From Roseateles sp. DAIF2 (GTDB taxonomy: Bacteria > Pseudomonadota > Gammaproteobacteria > Burkholderiales > Burkholderiaceae_C), in the NCBI RefSeq assembly GCF_015624425.1, contig NZ_CP049919.1, positions 4,402,001 to 4,466,000 on the forward strand: a stretch of 64,000 bases of DNA. Reading direction: 5' to 3'. The translations under genes and the position numbers were made by a program. Below are positions 42,175 to 54,576 of the stretch, in pieces. Every line of letters begins with the position of its first letter. Within the stretch, counting starts at the first letter, position 1. Under the pieces are notes generated by a model. That model did no database searches and was not told where the DNA came from. It saw only the letters and a list, made by a program, of their open reading frames with translations.

Positions 42175-43827
42175 ATGAGCCGATCCTCCTACGAGACCTG
42201 CCTCGCCGCCGCCCGGAGCGCCTCGGACCGCGGTGACTACCGCGACGCGATCCGGCTGCGGGCCGAGGCGCTGGCCGCCTGCGCGCCCGAGGAGGAAGCC
42301 CGCCGCGCCCACGCGCTGGCGCAGCAGGCGCATGACCATCCGCGCCTGGGCCAGTTCCAGGCCAGCGTGCGCTGCGCCGGCGAGGCGGTGGCGCTGGCCG
42401 AGCAGCTCGGCGACGCCGGCGTGCTGGCCGATGCGCTGACCTCGCTGTCCTTCGTCTATGCCCAGTTGCTGATGGGGCGCGACGCGATGGAATGCGGGCT
42501 GCGCGCGCTGGCCGCGGCGCGCAGCAGCGGCGATGCGCGGCTGGAGGGCTGGGCGCTGAACCGCCTGGGCGTGGCCTATGCGGGTCTCGACAACCCCGGC
42601 CAGGCCTGCGACACCACGGTGCAGGCGCTGGAGGTGGCCGAGCCGCTGGGCGACGCCGAGCTGCAGTTCTCCTGCCTGAACAACCTGAGCTATTTCTGGC
42701 TGGCACGCCTGGCCGACGCGCGCCGCGCCGGCGATGCCGCGGCGCTGGCCGAGGCGCGCGGCCGGGCGCTGCAGCTGGCCGAGCGCGCTACCGCGCTGGC
42801 GCGCGAATCGGCCAGCCCCTTCCGCGTCGCGGTGGCCCTGTCCAACCGGGTCGAGGCCCTGCTGGGCCGCGACGACCATCGCGCGGCGCTGCCGCTGATC
42901 GACGAGTACGAGGCGCTGTCGCGCGACCGGGGCTACCTGACCCTGGAGCTGCAGGCCACCACCCAGCGCGCGCTGATCCTGAAGGCCGGCCACCGCTACG
43001 ACGATGCGCTGGCCCTGCTGAGCGGGCTGATGGACGGGCGCAGCCTGCCGCCCAAGCTGCGCCAGGAGCTGATCCACGCGCTCTACGAGACCCACAAGGC
43101 GCGCGGCGACTACCGCGAGGCCCTGGCCTATCTGGAACAGCATGCCGAGCTGGAGCGCCAGCTGGCGCGCGACACGATGGCGCTGCAGACCGAGGTGATG
43201 CTGATCCGCCAGGAGGTCGAGCAGGCCCATGCGCGCGCCGAGCATGCGCTGCAGGACGCGCACCGCGAACGCGAACGTGCGCGCCAGCTGGAGCATGAGC
43301 AGGTGCGGCTGCGCGACCAAGCCGCGGCGCTGGACCGCGCCGCCCATGAGGACGTGCTGACCGGGCTGAACAACCGCCGCCATGCCGAGTTCGCGCTGCC
43401 GCTGCTGCTGGAGGGCGCGCGCCTGGCCGACAAGCCGGTCTGCCTGGCGATGCTGGACGTCGACCACTTCAAGGCCATCAACGACGAGTTCGGCCATGGC
43501 GTCGGCGACCTGGTGCTGCAGCAGCTGGCCCAGCTGCTGCGCCTGAAGATGCGCAGCGCCGACCTGCTGGCGCGGGTCGGCGGCGAGGAATTCCTGATCG
43601 CGCTGGTCGGCGCCAGCTGCCCGGTGGCGCAGGACATCTGCGAGCGGCTGCGCCTGGCGGTGCGTGCGCATGACTGGAGCACATTGGCGCCGAGCCTGCG
43701 GGTCAGCGTCAGCATCGGCCTGGCCGGCGGGCCGGCGCCGGGCGAGGTGCGGCAGCTGCAGGAACGCGCCGACCGCGCGCTCTACAGCGCCAAGCGCGGC
43801 GGCCGGGACCGGGTCTGCGTGGCCTGA
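42175..43827 (+). CDS. Diguanylate cyclase with TPR-like sensory region
   Basis: A 550-residue protein. Residues 1-330 form helical repeats of the TPR kind (LTSLSFVYAQLLMGRDAMECG, GWALNRLGVAYAGLDNPGQACD), residues about 330-385 a coiled coil (QEVEQAHARAEHALQDAHRERERARQ), and the end a GGDEF domain. The active site is GGEEF (469-473) and an RSAD inhibitory site sits at 460-463, five residues upstream, so product feedback is expected. It makes cyclic-di-GMP. No membrane segment is seen, so the signal is likely cytosolic. Confidence 0.9.
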   Translation: MSRSSYETCLAAARSASDRGDYRDAIRLRAEALAACAPEEEARRAHALAQQAHDHPRLGQFQASVRCAGEAVALAEQLGDAGVLADALTSLSFVYAQLLMGRDAMECGLRALAAARSSGDARLEGWALNRLGVAYAGLDNPGQACDTTVQALEVAEPLGDAELQFSCLNNLSYFWLARLADARRAGDAAALAEARGRALQLAERATALARESASPFRVAVALSNRVEALLGRDDHRAALPLIDEYEALSRDRGYLTLELQATTQRALILKAGHRYDDALALLSGLMDGRSLPPKLRQELIHALYETHKARGDYREALAYLEQHAELERQLARDTMALQTEVMLIRQEVEQAHARAEHALQDAHRERERARQLEHEQVRLRDQAAALDRAAHEDVLTGLNNRRHAEFALPLLLEGARLADKPVCLAMLDVDHFKAINDEFGHGVGDLVLQQLAQLLRLKMRSADLLARVGGEEFLIALVGASCPVAQDICERLRLAVRAHDWSTLAPSLRVSVSIGLAGGPAPGEVRQLQERADRALYSAKRGGRDRVCVA

Positions 43828-43834
43828 GGCGCGC

Positions 43835-45397
43835 TCAGGCCAGCTTGAAGACCGCGACCGAGCGGGCCAGCTCATCGGCCTGATGCTGCAGGCTCTGCGC
43901 CGCGGCGGCCGACTCCTCGACCAGCGCGGCGTTCTGCTGCGTCATCTGGTCCAGGTTCGCGATCGCCAGACCGATCTGGCTGATGCCGTTGCTCTGCTCG
44001 CTGGTGGCATTGCTGATCTCGGCGACGATGCCGCTGACCCGCTCGATCGAGCTCATGATCTCCTGCATCGTCTGGCCGGCGCGCTGCACCAGCTGGGACC
44101 CGTTGTCGACGCTCTCGCCGCTGGCGGTGATCAGGGCCTTGATCTCCTTGGCCGCCTCGGCACTGCGCTGCGCCAGGGTCCGCACCTCGCCGGCCACCAC
44201 CGCGAAGCCGCGGCCCTGCTCGCCGGCGCGCGCCGCCTCCACCGCCGCGTTCAGCGCCAGGATATTGGTCTGGAAGGCGATGCCGTCGATCACGCCGATG
44301 ATGTCGGAGATCTTGCTCGACGAGGCGCTGATGCGCCCCATCGTGTTGACCACCTCGCCGACCACCGCGCCGCCGCGCCGCGCCACCTCGGCGGCGCTGA
44401 GCGCCAGCTGGTTGGCCTGGCGCGCGGAGTCGGCGTTGTGGGTCACGCTGGCGGTCAGCTGCTCCATCGCCGAGGCCGTTTGCTCCAGATTGGCCGCGGT
44501 CTGCTCGGTGCGCTGGCTCAGGTCCTGGCTGCCGACCGCCACCTCGCGCGAGGCGGTGGCGATGCTGTCGGTGGCGCCGCGCACGCCGCTGACCACGCCG
44601 GACAGCGAGCGCTGCATCGCCAGCACACCACGCATCATCGCCGCGGTCTCGTCCTGGCCCTGCACCTGCACCGCCTGACTCAGGTCATGCTGCGCGATGC
44701 GCTCGGAGCTGGCCACCGCGTCGGACAGCGGCGCCAGGATCGAGCGGATGTTGAACAGGGTGTAGACCGCGATGCTCAGCACCGCGACCACCATCAGCAG
44801 CACCAGGTTGCGCCGCACCACCTTCTCGTCGGCCGCGATGCGCTCCACCTCGGCGGCCGAGTAGCGGTCCACCGCCTGGGTCAGCTCGCCGAGCGACTTG
44901 TCCAGCGCGCGCACCGGCGCCTTGATCGGCTCGGTGGCCTGGTTGGCGCTGGCGGTGTCGCCAAACTCGCCGCGCGCCACCCGCTCGGCGATGCCGGCGA
45001 AGCCGCTGCGGTACCCCTGCAGCGACTGAATCATCTCGGCCGGGAACTTCTTGACCGAGTCGGGCAGATCCAGCTTGTCCATCGCGCCGAGGCCCGCGAC
45101 CACGCGCTCGTAGCTCTGGTCCCATTCCTTGCGGTAGCGCTCGACCGCGGCCTTGTCGTTCAGGTTGATCAGCAGGTCCTTCTCGTAGCGGCGCAGATTG
45201 CCGACGCCAGCGCGCACATCGGCCAGCTTGCTGAGCGCGCTGACATCGTTGTCGACGAAATGCTCGAAGGTGCCGCGCGCCTTGGCCAGGCTCCACAGCC
45301 CGTCGCCGCCGATCGCCAGCATCGCCCCGATTGCCAGCAGCGCCAGCGCGTACAAACGGGCCCGGATCGAGTAATTGCGTAGCGTCCAAATCGACAT
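43835..45397 (-). CDS. Methyl-accepting chemotaxis protein
   Basis: A 520-residue chemoreceptor. Helix 1 ([20 protein letters not shown]) and helix 2 ([18 protein letters not shown], near 190-210) flank a four-helix-bundle type periplasmic domain. A HAMP domain follows and then the signalling domain with the tip sequence [17 protein letters not shown] and [39 protein letters not shown] split in the order usual for MCPs. It ends in [11 protein letters not shown] without a CheR pentapeptide. The ATG at 45397 has GGAGG at good spacing. The ligand is unknown. Confidence 0.92.
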   Translation of the reverse strand: MSIWTLRNYSIRARLYALALLAIGAMLAIGGDGLWSLAKARGTFEHFVDNDVSALSKLADVRAGVGNLRRYEKDLLINLNDKAAVERYRKEWDQSYERVVAGLGAMDKLDLPDSVKKFPAEMIQSLQGYRSGFAGIAERVARGEFGDTASANQATEPIKAPVRALDKSLGELTQAVDRYSAAEVERIAADEKVVRRNLVLLMVVAVLSIAVYTLFNIRSILAPLSDAVASSERIAQHDLSQAVQVQGQDETAAMMRGVLAMQRSLSGVVSGVRGATDSIATASREVAVGSQDLSQRTEQTAANLEQTASAMEQLTASVTHNADSARQANQLALSAAEVARRGGAVVGEVVNTMGRISASSSKISDIIGVIDGIAFQTNILALNAAVEAARAGEQGRGFAVVAGEVRTLAQRSAEAAKEIKALITASGESVDNGSQLVQRAGQTMQEIMSSIERVSGIVAEISNATSEQSNGISQIGLAIANLDQMTQQNAALVEESAAAAQSLQHQADELARSVAVFKLA

Positions 45398-45505
45398 CAC
45401 AACCTCCGGCAGGCAGATGGTCAGACACTCCCTGCCGCGAGCCTAACAGGCGGACGCGCCGGCCGAAACACCCTGATACGGGTACGCGGCCGGCGCGCCA
45501 CGCGT

Positions 45506-46891
45506 TCAGGCGCCGGTCGACAGCTCCGCCATCACCGCCGCGAAGCGATCCGCGATCGCCTCCTCGCCCGCGTGGCGCCCTTGACGCAGCCGCACCCGGC
45601 CGGCCACATAGACGTCGCGCAAGGCCTGGCCCTGGCTGGCGAACACCAGCGCGTCCAGCAGCGCCGGCTGCGGCACACCCAGCAGGCCGGAGGCGCGGGT
45701 GTCGAGCACCAGGAAGTCGGCGCGCGCGCCGGGCGCCAGGCCCCAGGAGGTCAGGCCGGCCGGCGCCGCACTGCCGGCGAGGCTGGCCTCGAACAGGCGC
45801 GCCGCGCTGGAGGGCTGGCCGCCTCGCGGATCGGCCGCCACATTGCGCTGGCGCAGGCCCAGGCGCTGGCCATACTCGAGCCAGCGCAGCTCCTCGATCC
45901 AGCCGCGCGTCACATGGCTGTCCGAGCCCAGCGACAAGGGCACGCCGGCGCCCAGCCAGCCCGGCAGATCGGCCAGGCCGTCGCCCAGGTTCGCCTCGGT
46001 GCCGGGGCAGATCACGACGCCGGCGCCGGCGCGCGCCACCGCGGCGATCTCGGCCGGCTCGCTGTGCGTCGCATGCACCAAGTGCCAGCGCGCATCGGGC
46101 GCGAACTCGTCGCAGAGGTACTGCATCGGCCGCCGGCCCGTCGCGGCCAGGCTGTCGCGCACCTCCTGCAGCTGCTCGCTGATGTGGATATGGATGGGCA
46201 GCGCGGTCTCGCCGACCAGGGCCTGCAGCGCGCGGATGTCCGGGGCGTGGGCCGCGCGCAGCGAATGCAGGGCCACGCCGGCGTTCAGCAGCGGCCGGCC
46301 GGCGGCATTCAGGCGCTGCGCGGCGCGCCAGACCCAGGCCGCATCGGTCGCGAAGCGGCGCTGGTCGGGCCGCAACGCTGCCTGCGCGAAGCCGGCATGG
46401 GCATACAGCACCGGCAGCATGGTCAGGCCCAGGCCCGCCTCGTCCGCCGCGTCGGCCAGGGCCCAGCTCAGCGCCAGCTCGTCGTCCGGATAGGCGCTGC
46501 CGTCCTCGCGGTGCTGCAGGTAATGGAATTCGCAGACCTGGGTGTAGCCGCCCTTCAGCAGCTCCACATAGAGCTGGGCCGCGATCGCGCGCAGCTGCGC
46601 CGGCGTGACCTTCAGCGCCAGGCCGTACATGCGGTCGCGCCAGGACCAGAAATCGTCCTCGCCCGCCTTGCGCCGCTCGGCCAGGCCGGCGAAGGCGCGC
46701 TGGAAGGCATGGCTGTGCGCATCGACCAGGCTGGGCAGCACCGGGCCGGCCAGCCGCTCAACGCCCTCCGGCGCCGGGCGGCCCACCGTGAAGCTCGTCC
46801 AATGGCCGCGGGCATCGGCCTGCATCAGCACCTCGGCCTGCCAGCGCCCGTCCAGCCAGGCCTGGGGCGCCCAGAACACCTGGCCGCTCAT
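45506..46891 (-). CDS. hutF: Formimidoylglutamate deiminase
   Basis: A 461-residue amidohydrolase that converts N-formimino-L-glutamate to N-formyl-L-glutamate and ammonia in the five-step histidine pathway. Metal-binding landmarks are DAHSHAFQRAFAG near residue 65, CEFHYLQH, IHIHISEQ, LVHATHSEPAE and LGSDSHVTRG. It is the last gene of the leftward hut operon; its ATG overlaps the hutG stop (ATGA). The presence of HutF with HutG shows this organism uses the formylglutamate route rather than direct HutG formimidoylglutamase. Confidence 0.93.
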   Translation of the reverse strand: MSGQVFWAPQAWLDGRWQAEVLMQADARGHWTSFTVGRPAPEGVERLAGPVLPSLVDAHSHAFQRAFAGLAERRKAGEDDFWSWRDRMYGLALKVTPAQLRAIAAQLYVELLKGGYTQVCEFHYLQHREDGSAYPDDELALSWALADAADEAGLGLTMLPVLYAHAGFAQAALRPDQRRFATDAAWVWRAAQRLNAAGRPLLNAGVALHSLRAAHAPDIRALQALVGETALPIHIHISEQLQEVRDSLAATGRRPMQYLCDEFAPDARWHLVHATHSEPAEIAAVARAGAGVVICPGTEANLGDGLADLPGWLGAGVPLSLGSDSHVTRGWIEELRWLEYGQRLGLRQRNVAADPRGGQPSSAARLFEASLAGSAAPAGLTSWGLAPGARADFLVLDTRASGLLGVPQPALLDALVFASQGQALRDVYVAGRVRLRQGRHAGEEAIADRFAAVMAELSTGA

Positions 46892-47694
46892 GCCGCCGGC
46901 CTCCAGGCCAGATAGGCCTGCAGCAGGCGCCTCAGGAGCGGCTGCACCCGCGCGGCGCGCGCCTCGTCATAGGCGAAGCTGCCGTCCTCGTGCATATAGC
47001 AGCTCCAGCACATCTCCAGCTGCACCGCATGCTGCCCAAGATCCGGCCGGCCGTAGTGGCGGGTGATGTGGCCGCCCTTGAAGCGGCCGTTGACCACCTG
47101 GGTGTAGTCGCCCTGCGCGGCCAGTACCGCGCCCAGGCCCTGCGTGATCGCGGCGTCGCAGCTGCGGCCCTCGGCGGTGCCGAGGTTCAGGTCGGGCAGC
47201 TTGCCCTCGAACAGCCAGGGCAGCACCGACTTGATGCTGTGCGCATCGAACAGCAGCGCATAACCGTGCAGGGCCTTCAGCCGGTCCAGCTCGGCCTGCA
47301 AGGCATCGTGATAGGGGCGCCAGTAGGCCTCGCGCCGGCGCAGCTTCTCGGCGGCATCGGGGGCCTGGCCGTCCAGGTAGATCGGGTCGCCGCTGAAGAA
47401 GCGGGTCGGGCACAGCTCGGTGTTCGACGCGCCGGGGTACATCGGCGTGTCCTCCGGCGGGCGGTTCAGGTCGATCAGGAAGCGCGAGTAGCGCGGCACG
47501 ATCAGGCTGGCGCCCAGCTCGGCGGCGATCTCGCCGTACAGGCGCTCCAGATGCCAGTCGGTGTCCTCGGTCGCCAGGGCGCGCGGCTGGTAGCGCGCGC
47601 GCTGGTCGGCGGGGATCTCGGTGCCCACATGGGGCATGCTGATCAGCAGCGGGCGGCTGCCCTGGCGCAGCTTGAAAACGTCGACTTCACTCAT
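46888..47694 (-). CDS. hutG: N-formylglutamate deformylase
   Basis: A 268-residue hydrolase giving formate and L-glutamate from N-formylglutamate, the final step of the pathway. Typical segments are [57 protein letters not shown] and [12 protein letters not shown]. The start at 47694 overlaps the hutI stop (ATGA) and the stop overlaps the hutF start, so the three genes are translationally coupled. Confidence 0.93.
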   Translation of the reverse strand: MSEVDVFKLRQGSRPLLISMPHVGTEIPADQRARYQPRALATEDTDWHLERLYGEIAAELGASLIVPRYSRFLIDLNRPPEDTPMYPGASNTELCPTRFFSGDPIYLDGQAPDAAEKLRRREAYWRPYHDALQAELDRLKALHGYALLFDAHSIKSVLPWLFEGKLPDLNLGTAEGRSCDAAITQGLGAVLAAQGDYTQVVNGRFKGGHITRHYGRPDLGQHAVQLEMCWSCYMHEDGSFAYDEARAARVQPLLRRLLQAYLAWRPAA

Positions 47695-48893
47695 GCTCGG
47701 AACACCTTGCCGCCCCACACGCGCTGACGCAGCGGGTTGCGGCCGAAGTAGTAGGACAGTTCATTGGGATGCTCGACATCCCAGACGCAGAAATCGGCGC
47801 GCTGCCCGGCCCGCAGCCGGCCGCGGTCCGTCAGGCCCAGGGCCCGCGCCGCGTTGACCGTGACGCCGCGCAGCGCCTCCTCCGGCGTCAGCCGGAACAG
47901 GGTGCAGGCCATGTTCAGCATCAGCAACAGGGACAGGGTCGGCGAGGTGCCGGGGTTGTGGTCGGTCGAGATCGCAATCGGCACGCCGGCCTCGCGCAGC
48001 AGCCCGACGGGCGGCAGCTTGGTTTCGCGCAGGAAGTAGTAGGCGCCGGGCAGCAGGGTCGCGACCGTGCCGCTGGCGGCCATCGCCCGCACGCCCTCGG
48101 GGCTCAGGTATTCCAGATGGTCGCAGGACAGCGCGCGGTACTCGCAGGCCAGCTGGGTGCCGCCCTGGTCCGACAGCTGCTCGGCATGCAGCTTGACCGG
48201 CAGGCCCAGGGCCCGGGCCGCCTCGAACACGCGCCGGGTCTGTGCCGGGGTGAAGCCGATGCCCTCGCAGAAGGCATCGACCGCATCGATCAGGCCCTCG
48301 CGCTGCAGCCGGGGCATCCAGGCGCAGACGGCCTCGACATAGTCGTCCTGCCGGCCCTGGAACTCGGGCGGCAGCGCGTGGGCGCCCAGATAGCTGGTGC
48401 GCACCTCGGCGCCCTGCAGCGCGCGCGCGGCGCGCAGGCAGCGGGCCTCGCTGTCCAGGTCCAGACCATAGCCGGACTTGACCTCGACGGTCGTCACCCC
48501 CTCGGCCAGCAGCGCATCCAGGCGCCGCTGGGCCAGGCGCAGCAGCTCGGCTTCGTCGGCGCCACGGGTCGCGGCCACGGTCGAGCGGATGCCGCCGCCG
48601 GCGCGGGCGATCTCTTCGTAGCTGGCGCCATGCAGACGCAGCTCGAACTCGCGCGCCCGCTGGCCGCCGTAGACCAGATGGGTATGGCAGTCGATCAGGC
48701 CCGGCGTCACGACCGCGCCGCCCAGCTCATGCTCGGCCGCCGGCGCCAGGCCGGCGGGCAGTTCGGATTCGGGGCCCACCCAGGCGATGCGCTCGCCCTC
48801 GGTGATCAGCGCCCCACGCTCGACCCAGCCCCAGGGCTGGGTGCCGTCCAGGGTGGCCAGGCGCGCGCCGCGCCACAAGGTCTTGTCACTCAT
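47691..48893 (-). CDS. hutI: Imidazolonepropionase
   Basis: A 400-residue zinc amidohydrolase opening the imidazolone ring to N-formimino-L-glutamate. Landmarks are [17 protein letters not shown] near residue 65, [36 protein letters not shown] and [15 protein letters not shown]. It lies seven bases after hutD in the leftward hut operon. Confidence 0.95.
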   Translation of the reverse strand: MSDKTLWRGARLATLDGTQPWGWVERGALITEGERIAWVGPESELPAGLAPAAEHELGGAVVTPGLIDCHTHLVYGGQRAREFELRLHGASYEEIARAGGGIRSTVAATRGADEAELLRLAQRRLDALLAEGVTTVEVKSGYGLDLDSEARCLRAARALQGAEVRTSYLGAHALPPEFQGRQDDYVEAVCAWMPRLQREGLIDAVDAFCEGIGFTPAQTRRVFEAARALGLPVKLHAEQLSDQGGTQLACEYRALSCDHLEYLSPEGVRAMAASGTVATLLPGAYYFLRETKLPPVGLLREAGVPIAISTDHNPGTSPTLSLLLMLNMACTLFRLTPEEALRGVTVNAARALGLTDRGRLRAGQRADFCVWDVEHPNELSYYFGRNPLRQRVWGGKVFRA

Positions 48894-48900
48894 CGATGTC

Positions 48901-49443
48901 TCACTCGCTCCAGCTCATCCACCAGGCCTGGCCCGGGCCCGCGAAGCTCAGCGGCTGCGCGGCCGGCTGCTCGCACCAGGCCAGACTCTGCGGCGCCAGC
49001 GGCATCGCGCGGCCGCCATGCTTCAAGAGACCGCCGCCCGCACTGAACAGGCCCAGCCATTGGCTGCCCTGCGCCTCGAAGGGCTGGTCCGCCGCGACGA
49101 CGCGCATCCGGCCCTGCGCGCGGCGGTGCATCAGGTTGAAGTCCCGCGTCGGGCCGTCGACCAGCTCGCAGTCGGGGCCGAGCGCGCCGTCGAAGCTGAG
49201 GATCTCGCTCTCCGGATGCAGCTCGTAGTCATAGAGCCGCACGCCACGGCCGGACAGCACCGCGAACCAGCGCTGCACGCCCTCGAAGGAGGAGAACGGG
49301 CCGTCCGCCTCGATGTCCGCGACGCTGACCCGCAGCGCCCATTGCGCCGGATGCGGCCAGGCCAGCAGCTCGCGGGTCCAGCCGCCGTTGTTCTTCCAGC
49401 GCTGCGGCGCCACCTGTTCGGCTGAAATCACGCTCCAACTCAT
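48901..49443 (-). CDS. hutD: HutD family protein
   Basis: A 180-residue cupin-like HutD protein read from the ATG at 49443 with GGAGG nearby. It begins [20 protein letters not shown] and includes [21 protein letters not shown], the typical HutD start and strand pattern, then a cupin-like core. HutD is not an enzyme of the pathway; in Pseudomonas it is thought to limit hut activity. It lies between hutC and hutI, separated from hutC by 124 bases that contain a palindromic repeat. Confidence 0.88.
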   Translation of the reverse strand: MSWSVISAEQVAPQRWKNNGGWTRELLAWPHPAQWALRVSVADIEADGPFSSFEGVQRWFAVLSGRGVRLYDYELHPESEILSFDGALGPDCELVDGPTRDFNLMHRRAQGRMRVVAADQPFEAQGSQWLGLFSAGGGLLKHGGRAMPLAPQSLAWCEQPAAQPLSFAGPGQAWWMSWSE

Positions 49444-49520
49444 GACAGTCCTCCAAGGCAGATCCGACGGCATTCCCAAGCGAGCGGCGCCGATCCGGCT
49501 TTGCCGGGCGGCCGGCGCTG

Positions 49521-49534
49521 CCCCCTTGAGGGGG
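49521..49534. repeat. Palindrome CCCCCT-TG-AGGGGG between hutC and hutD
   Basis: A perfect six-base inverted repeat with a TG centre is followed by CCGGCGCAGCCGG. Similar CCCCCTTGAGGGGG units are scattered between genes in many Burkholderiales. It lies inside the leftward hut operon and could reduce read-through or stabilise mRNA ends. Confidence 0.5.
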
Positions 49535-49567
49535 CCGGCGCAGCCGGTAGGGGGTGGGACGTCCAGC

Positions 49568-50290
49568 TCATGCTTGGAATCCTCCTTCGAGCAGGTATCG
49601 GGAACCTGGATGGGTCAGGCGCACCGCCGTCACCGCGATGCCGCGGCTGAAGGTCAGGCGCTTGACGACCAGGCAGGGATCGCGCCGGGCAATGCCCAGC
49701 AGCTTGGCTTCCAGCTCGCTGGGTGACGTCGCCTCGATGGTATAGCGCGCCTCCGACAGCGGGGCCACCTCCAGCAGGTAATGGGTCGGCGTCACGGTCG
49801 CGAAGTCCAGGCCCAGGTAGTCGGGCGCGCAGGCCGGATTCACCAGCCGGTCCTCGCACTGGATCGCGACGCCGTTCTCCAGATGCACGATCACGCTGTG
49901 GAACAGCGGCGCGCCGGCCTTCAAACCGAACTCGGCCGCCTGCTCGGCCGTGGCCTTGAGCTTTTCCAGCAGATGGACCCGAGCCTCATGCGCGTGGCCG
50001 CGTTCGGCGATCTCCTCATGCACATCGCGCACCGTCAGGGTGGAGGCGATGCGGTGGATCTGCGCGACAAAGGTGCCGACGCCCTGCACCCGCTCGATCA
50101 TGCCCTCCTGGGCCAGCTCGCGCAGCGCGCGATTCACCGTCATGCGGCTCAGCCCGAACTGCGCGCCCAGCTCGGCCTCCGAGGGCAGCAGGTCGCCGGG
50201 CACCCAGCGGCCGGCGGCGATGCCCTCGCGCAGAAAGCTCTTGACCTTCAGGTATTGCGGCGCCGGGCCGTCGGGAGATCGTCGTGGCAT
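49568..50290 (-). CDS. hutC: Histidine utilisation repressor (GntR family)
   Basis: A 240-residue GntR/HutC repressor. The winged HTH occupies about residues 10-75 (YLKVKSFLREGIAAGRWVPG, LPSEAELGAQFGLSRMTVNRALRELAQEG) and the UTRA effector domain, which binds urocanate in relatives, spans 95-235. The ATG at 50290 gives the normal family length; the frame stays open far upstream through hutU only because of high GC. It is the first gene of the leftward operon and faces a HutC-like operator. Confidence 0.92.
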   Translation of the reverse strand: MPRRSPDGPAPQYLKVKSFLREGIAAGRWVPGDLLPSEAELGAQFGLSRMTVNRALRELAQEGMIERVQGVGTFVAQIHRIASTLTVRDVHEEIAERGHAHEARVHLLEKLKATAEQAAEFGLKAGAPLFHSVIVHLENGVAIQCEDRLVNPACAPDYLGLDFATVTPTHYLLEVAPLSEARYTIEATSPSELEAKLLGIARRDPCLVVKRLTFSRGIAVTAVRLTHPGSRYLLEGGFQA

Positions 50291-50305
50291 GGGATCGAAT
50301 GGTAC

Positions 50306-50334
50306 TTGACTGTACTTGTATAGACAACTACATT
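50306..50334 (+). promoter_or_regulatory. hutU promoter with HutC operator in its spacer
   Basis: TTGACT (50306-50311) and TACATT (50329-50334) are separated by 17 bases, a good sigma-70 layout. The spacer holds ACTTGTATAGACAACT (50314-50329), a TTGT/ACAA dyad resembling known HutC sites. Repressor binding there would block RNA polymerase directly. On the other strand TTGTCT with a weak TACCAT could serve hutC. Confidence 0.65.
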
Positions 50335-50377
50335 CCGCATCATTCCATCCCCCGCTTGCCCTTCGCAGGAGACCGAC

Positions 50378-52090
<1,713 letters not shown>

Positions 52091-52197
52091 CGCGGGCAGC
52101 GCACGCTCGTTCACTTTCCGACTTGCAGCGCGGCGGCAGGCTCTTAGGATGGCTCATCTCGACAAGCGGGCGCCGATGCAGCGCCCTCCGGATCGGC

Positions 52198-52980
52198 ATG
52201 AGACAAGAAGCCTCCGTTCGCCGCGGCCTGCTGATGGCCGCCTGCCTACTGGCCCTGCCGGCGCGCGCCACCGAGCCCGCGCCGCCACCTTTGCACATCG
52301 CCGCGGTGCAGAAGGATGCGGTCAGCTGGGTGGCGGCACGGCTGCTGACCGAGGTCTACCGCCTGGCCGGCCTGGAGCTGGTGGTGGAGCCGATGCCGGC
52401 GCCGCGTGCCGGCCTGCTGGCGCTCAGCGGCGAGGTGGACGGCGAGCTGATCCGCACCGAGGCCCATGGCCAGCGCAACCCGCGCCTGCTGCGCATCGAT
52501 CCGCCCTACTACCGCATCCAGGTGCAGGCCTTCTCGCTCGCCTCGCGCCGGGTGCAGGTGGGCAGCCGCGCGGACCTGGCGCGCTACAAGCTGGCAGCGA
52601 TCCGCGGCCTGTCCTATGTGCCCGAGCTGACGCCCGGCCATCCGGCGCTGACCCTGGCGCAGAACTCCGAGCAGATGTTCCGCATGCTGCAGGCCGAGCG
52701 GGTCGATCTGGCGCTGGACAGCGGCCTGGCCGCGCGCCATGTGCTGGAGCGCCTGGGCCTGCGCGAGCAGCTCAGCGCCTCGCCCGAGCTGGCGCGCTAC
52801 GAGCTGTTCCATTACCTGCATCCGCGCCACCGCGCGCTGGCGCCGCGCATCGCCGCGGCGATCCAGCGGCTCAAGGCCAGCGGCGAACTGGAGCGCCTGA
52901 CCGAGTTCTACGAAAGCATGGCGCTGACCCTCAGCCCGGAGCGCTTCGATCCCGGCGAGCTGGCACCGCGCCGCCCTTGA
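52198..52980 (+). CDS. Family 3-like solute-binding protein in the hut locus
   Basis: A 260-residue secreted protein (signal peptide LLMAACLLALPARA) of the SBP_bac_3 type: LHIAAVQKDAVSWVAARLL, VYRLAGLELVVEPMPAPRAGLLALSGEVDGELIR, FRMLQAERVDLALDSGLAA and the C-terminal AIQRLKASGELERLTEFYES. Such proteins bind amino acids or act as stand-alone sensors. It lies between hutU and hutH in the same direction with no permease or ATPase nearby. A histidine or urocanate binding role is possible by context but not shown by sequence. Confidence 0.8.
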   Translation: MRQEASVRRGLLMAACLLALPARATEPAPPPLHIAAVQKDAVSWVAARLLTEVYRLAGLELVVEPMPAPRAGLLALSGEVDGELIRTEAHGQRNPRLLRIDPPYYRIQVQAFSLASRRVQVGSRADLARYKLAAIRGLSYVPELTPGHPALTLAQNSEQMFRMLQAERVDLALDSGLAARHVLERLGLREQLSASPELARYELFHYLHPRHRALAPRIAAAIQRLKASGELERLTEFYESMALTLSPERFDPGELAPRRP

Positions 52981-53028
52981 TTCCTTTTTCTTCTTTCCCC
53001 CTTCCCCACCCTTTTTGATCTTGCAGCC

Positions 53029-54576
53029 ATGACCGACCTGATCCTCACCCCCGGCCATCTGACCCTGGACCAGCTGCGCGCGATCCGCGCCGGCGGCGTG
53101 CGCCTGGCGCTGGACGCCAGCGCCGCCGAGGCGATCCGCCGCAGCGCCGCCGTCGTGCAGGCCGCGGCCGCCGGCGACGCGCCGGTCTACGGCGTCAACA
53201 CCGGCTTCGGCAAGCTGGCCTCCAAGCGCATCAGCAAGGAGGAGCTCGCCACCCTGCAGCGCAACCTGATCCGCTCGCATTGCGTCGGCGTCGGCGCGCC
53301 GCTGGAGCCCTCGGTCGTGCGCCTGATGTTGGCCACCAAGGCGGCCTCGCTGGCGCGCGGCTTCTCGGGCGTGCGCGAGGAGGTGGTGCAATGCCTGCTG
53401 GACGTCTTCAACGCCGGCCTCTCGCCCTATGTGCCGGCGCAGGGTTCGGTCGGCGCCTCGGGCGACCTGGCACCGCTGGCCCACATGACCCTGGCCCTGA
53501 TGGGCGAGGGCGAGATGCTGGTCGATGGGCGGCGCTTGCCCGCCGGCCCCGAACTGGAGAAGGCCGGCCTGAAGCCGCTGACCCTGCAGGCCAAGGAAGG
53601 CCTGGCCCTGATCAACGGCACCCAGACCTCGACCGCGCTGGCGCTGGAAGGCCTGCTGCGCTTCGAGAAGGTCTATGCCTCGGCCATCGTCTCGGGCGCG
53701 CTGAGCCTGGACGCCGCGCGCGGCAGCGACGGCCCCTTCGACGCCCGCATCCATGCGGTGCGCGGCCAGCCCGGCCAGATCGAGGCCGCCCAGGCCTACC
53801 GCCAGATCCTGGCCGGCAGCGAGATCCGCCAGTCGCATCGCGAGGGCGACGACCGGGTGCAGGATCCCTATTGCCTGCGCTGCCAGCCCCAGGTGATGGG
53901 CGCCTGCCTGGACCAGGCCCGCTATGTGCGTGAGGTGCTGCTGCGCGAGGCCAATGCGGTGACCGACAACCCGCTGGTGTTCGCCAACGCCGACGGCACG
54001 GCCTATATGGTCTCGGGCGGCAACTTCCACGCCGAGCCGGTGGCCCTGGCCGCCGATGCGCTGGCCTGCGCGATCGCCGAGGTCGGCGCGATCGCCGAGC
54101 GCCGCATCGCGATGCTGATCGATGCCAGCGTCTCGCGCCTGCCGCCCTTCCTGACCGAGAACGCCGGCCTGAACTCGGGCTTCATGATCGCCCATGTCAC
54201 CGCCGCGGCGCTGGCCAGCGAGAACAAGAGCCTGGCGCACCCGGCCAGCGTCGACAGCCTGCCGACCAGCGCCAACCAGGAGGACCATGTCTCGATGGCC
54301 ACCTTCGGCGCGCGCCGCCTGGGCCCGATGCTGGACAACACCGCCCACATCATCGGCATCGAGCTGCTGGCCGCGGCCCAGGGCATCGAGTTCCTGCGCC
54401 CGCTGAAGAGCTCCTCGGCACTGGAGCAGGTGCATGCGCTGCTGCGCAAGGTCTGCCCCCCGATGCCCCAGGACCATTACCTGGCACCGGACATCGAGCG
54501 CGCGACCGCGCTGGTACATGGCGACGAGCTGGCCGCCCTGGCCGGCCGGCACGGCGGCCTCAACGCCCTCGGTTGA
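53029..54576 (+). CDS. hutH: Histidine ammonia-lyase
   Basis: A 515-residue lyase making urocanate and ammonia from histidine. The MIO cofactor forms from Ala143-Ser144-Gly145 in [30 protein letters not shown] carries the catalytic Tyr, and VTDNPLVF and [19 protein letters not shown] are further family motifs. It begins 48 bases after the binding-protein gene. Its 3' end overlaps the convergent kinase gene by 17 bases. Confidence 0.96.
   Translation: MTDLILTPGHLTLDQLRAIRAGGVRLALDASAAEAIRRSAAVVQAAAAGDAPVYGVNTGFGKLASKRISKEELATLQRNLIRSHCVGVGAPLEPSVVRLMLATKAASLARGFSGVREEVVQCLLDVFNAGLSPYVPAQGSVGASGDLAPLAHMTLALMGEGEMLVDGRRLPAGPELEKAGLKPLTLQAKEGLALINGTQTSTALALEGLLRFEKVYASAIVSGALSLDAARGSDGPFDARIHAVRGQPGQIEAAQAYRQILAGSEIRQSHREGDDRVQDPYCLRCQPQVMGACLDQARYVREVLLREANAVTDNPLVFANADGTAYMVSGGNFHAEPVALAADALACAIAEVGAIAERRIAMLIDASVSRLPPFLTENAGLNSGFMIAHVTAAALASENKSLAHPASVDSLPTSANQEDHVSMATFGARRLGPMLDNTAHIIGIELLAAAQGIEFLRPLKSSSALEQVHALLRKVCPPMPQDHYLAPDIERATALVHGDELAALAGRHGGLNALG

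Noticed and set aside
40573..43875. Leftward open frame of 1100 codons opposite the S10 peptidase and diguanylate cyclase genes
   Set aside because: It is the complementary frame of two well-supported genes, is Gln/Ala/Arg/Leu-rich and has no domain; a by-product of high GC.
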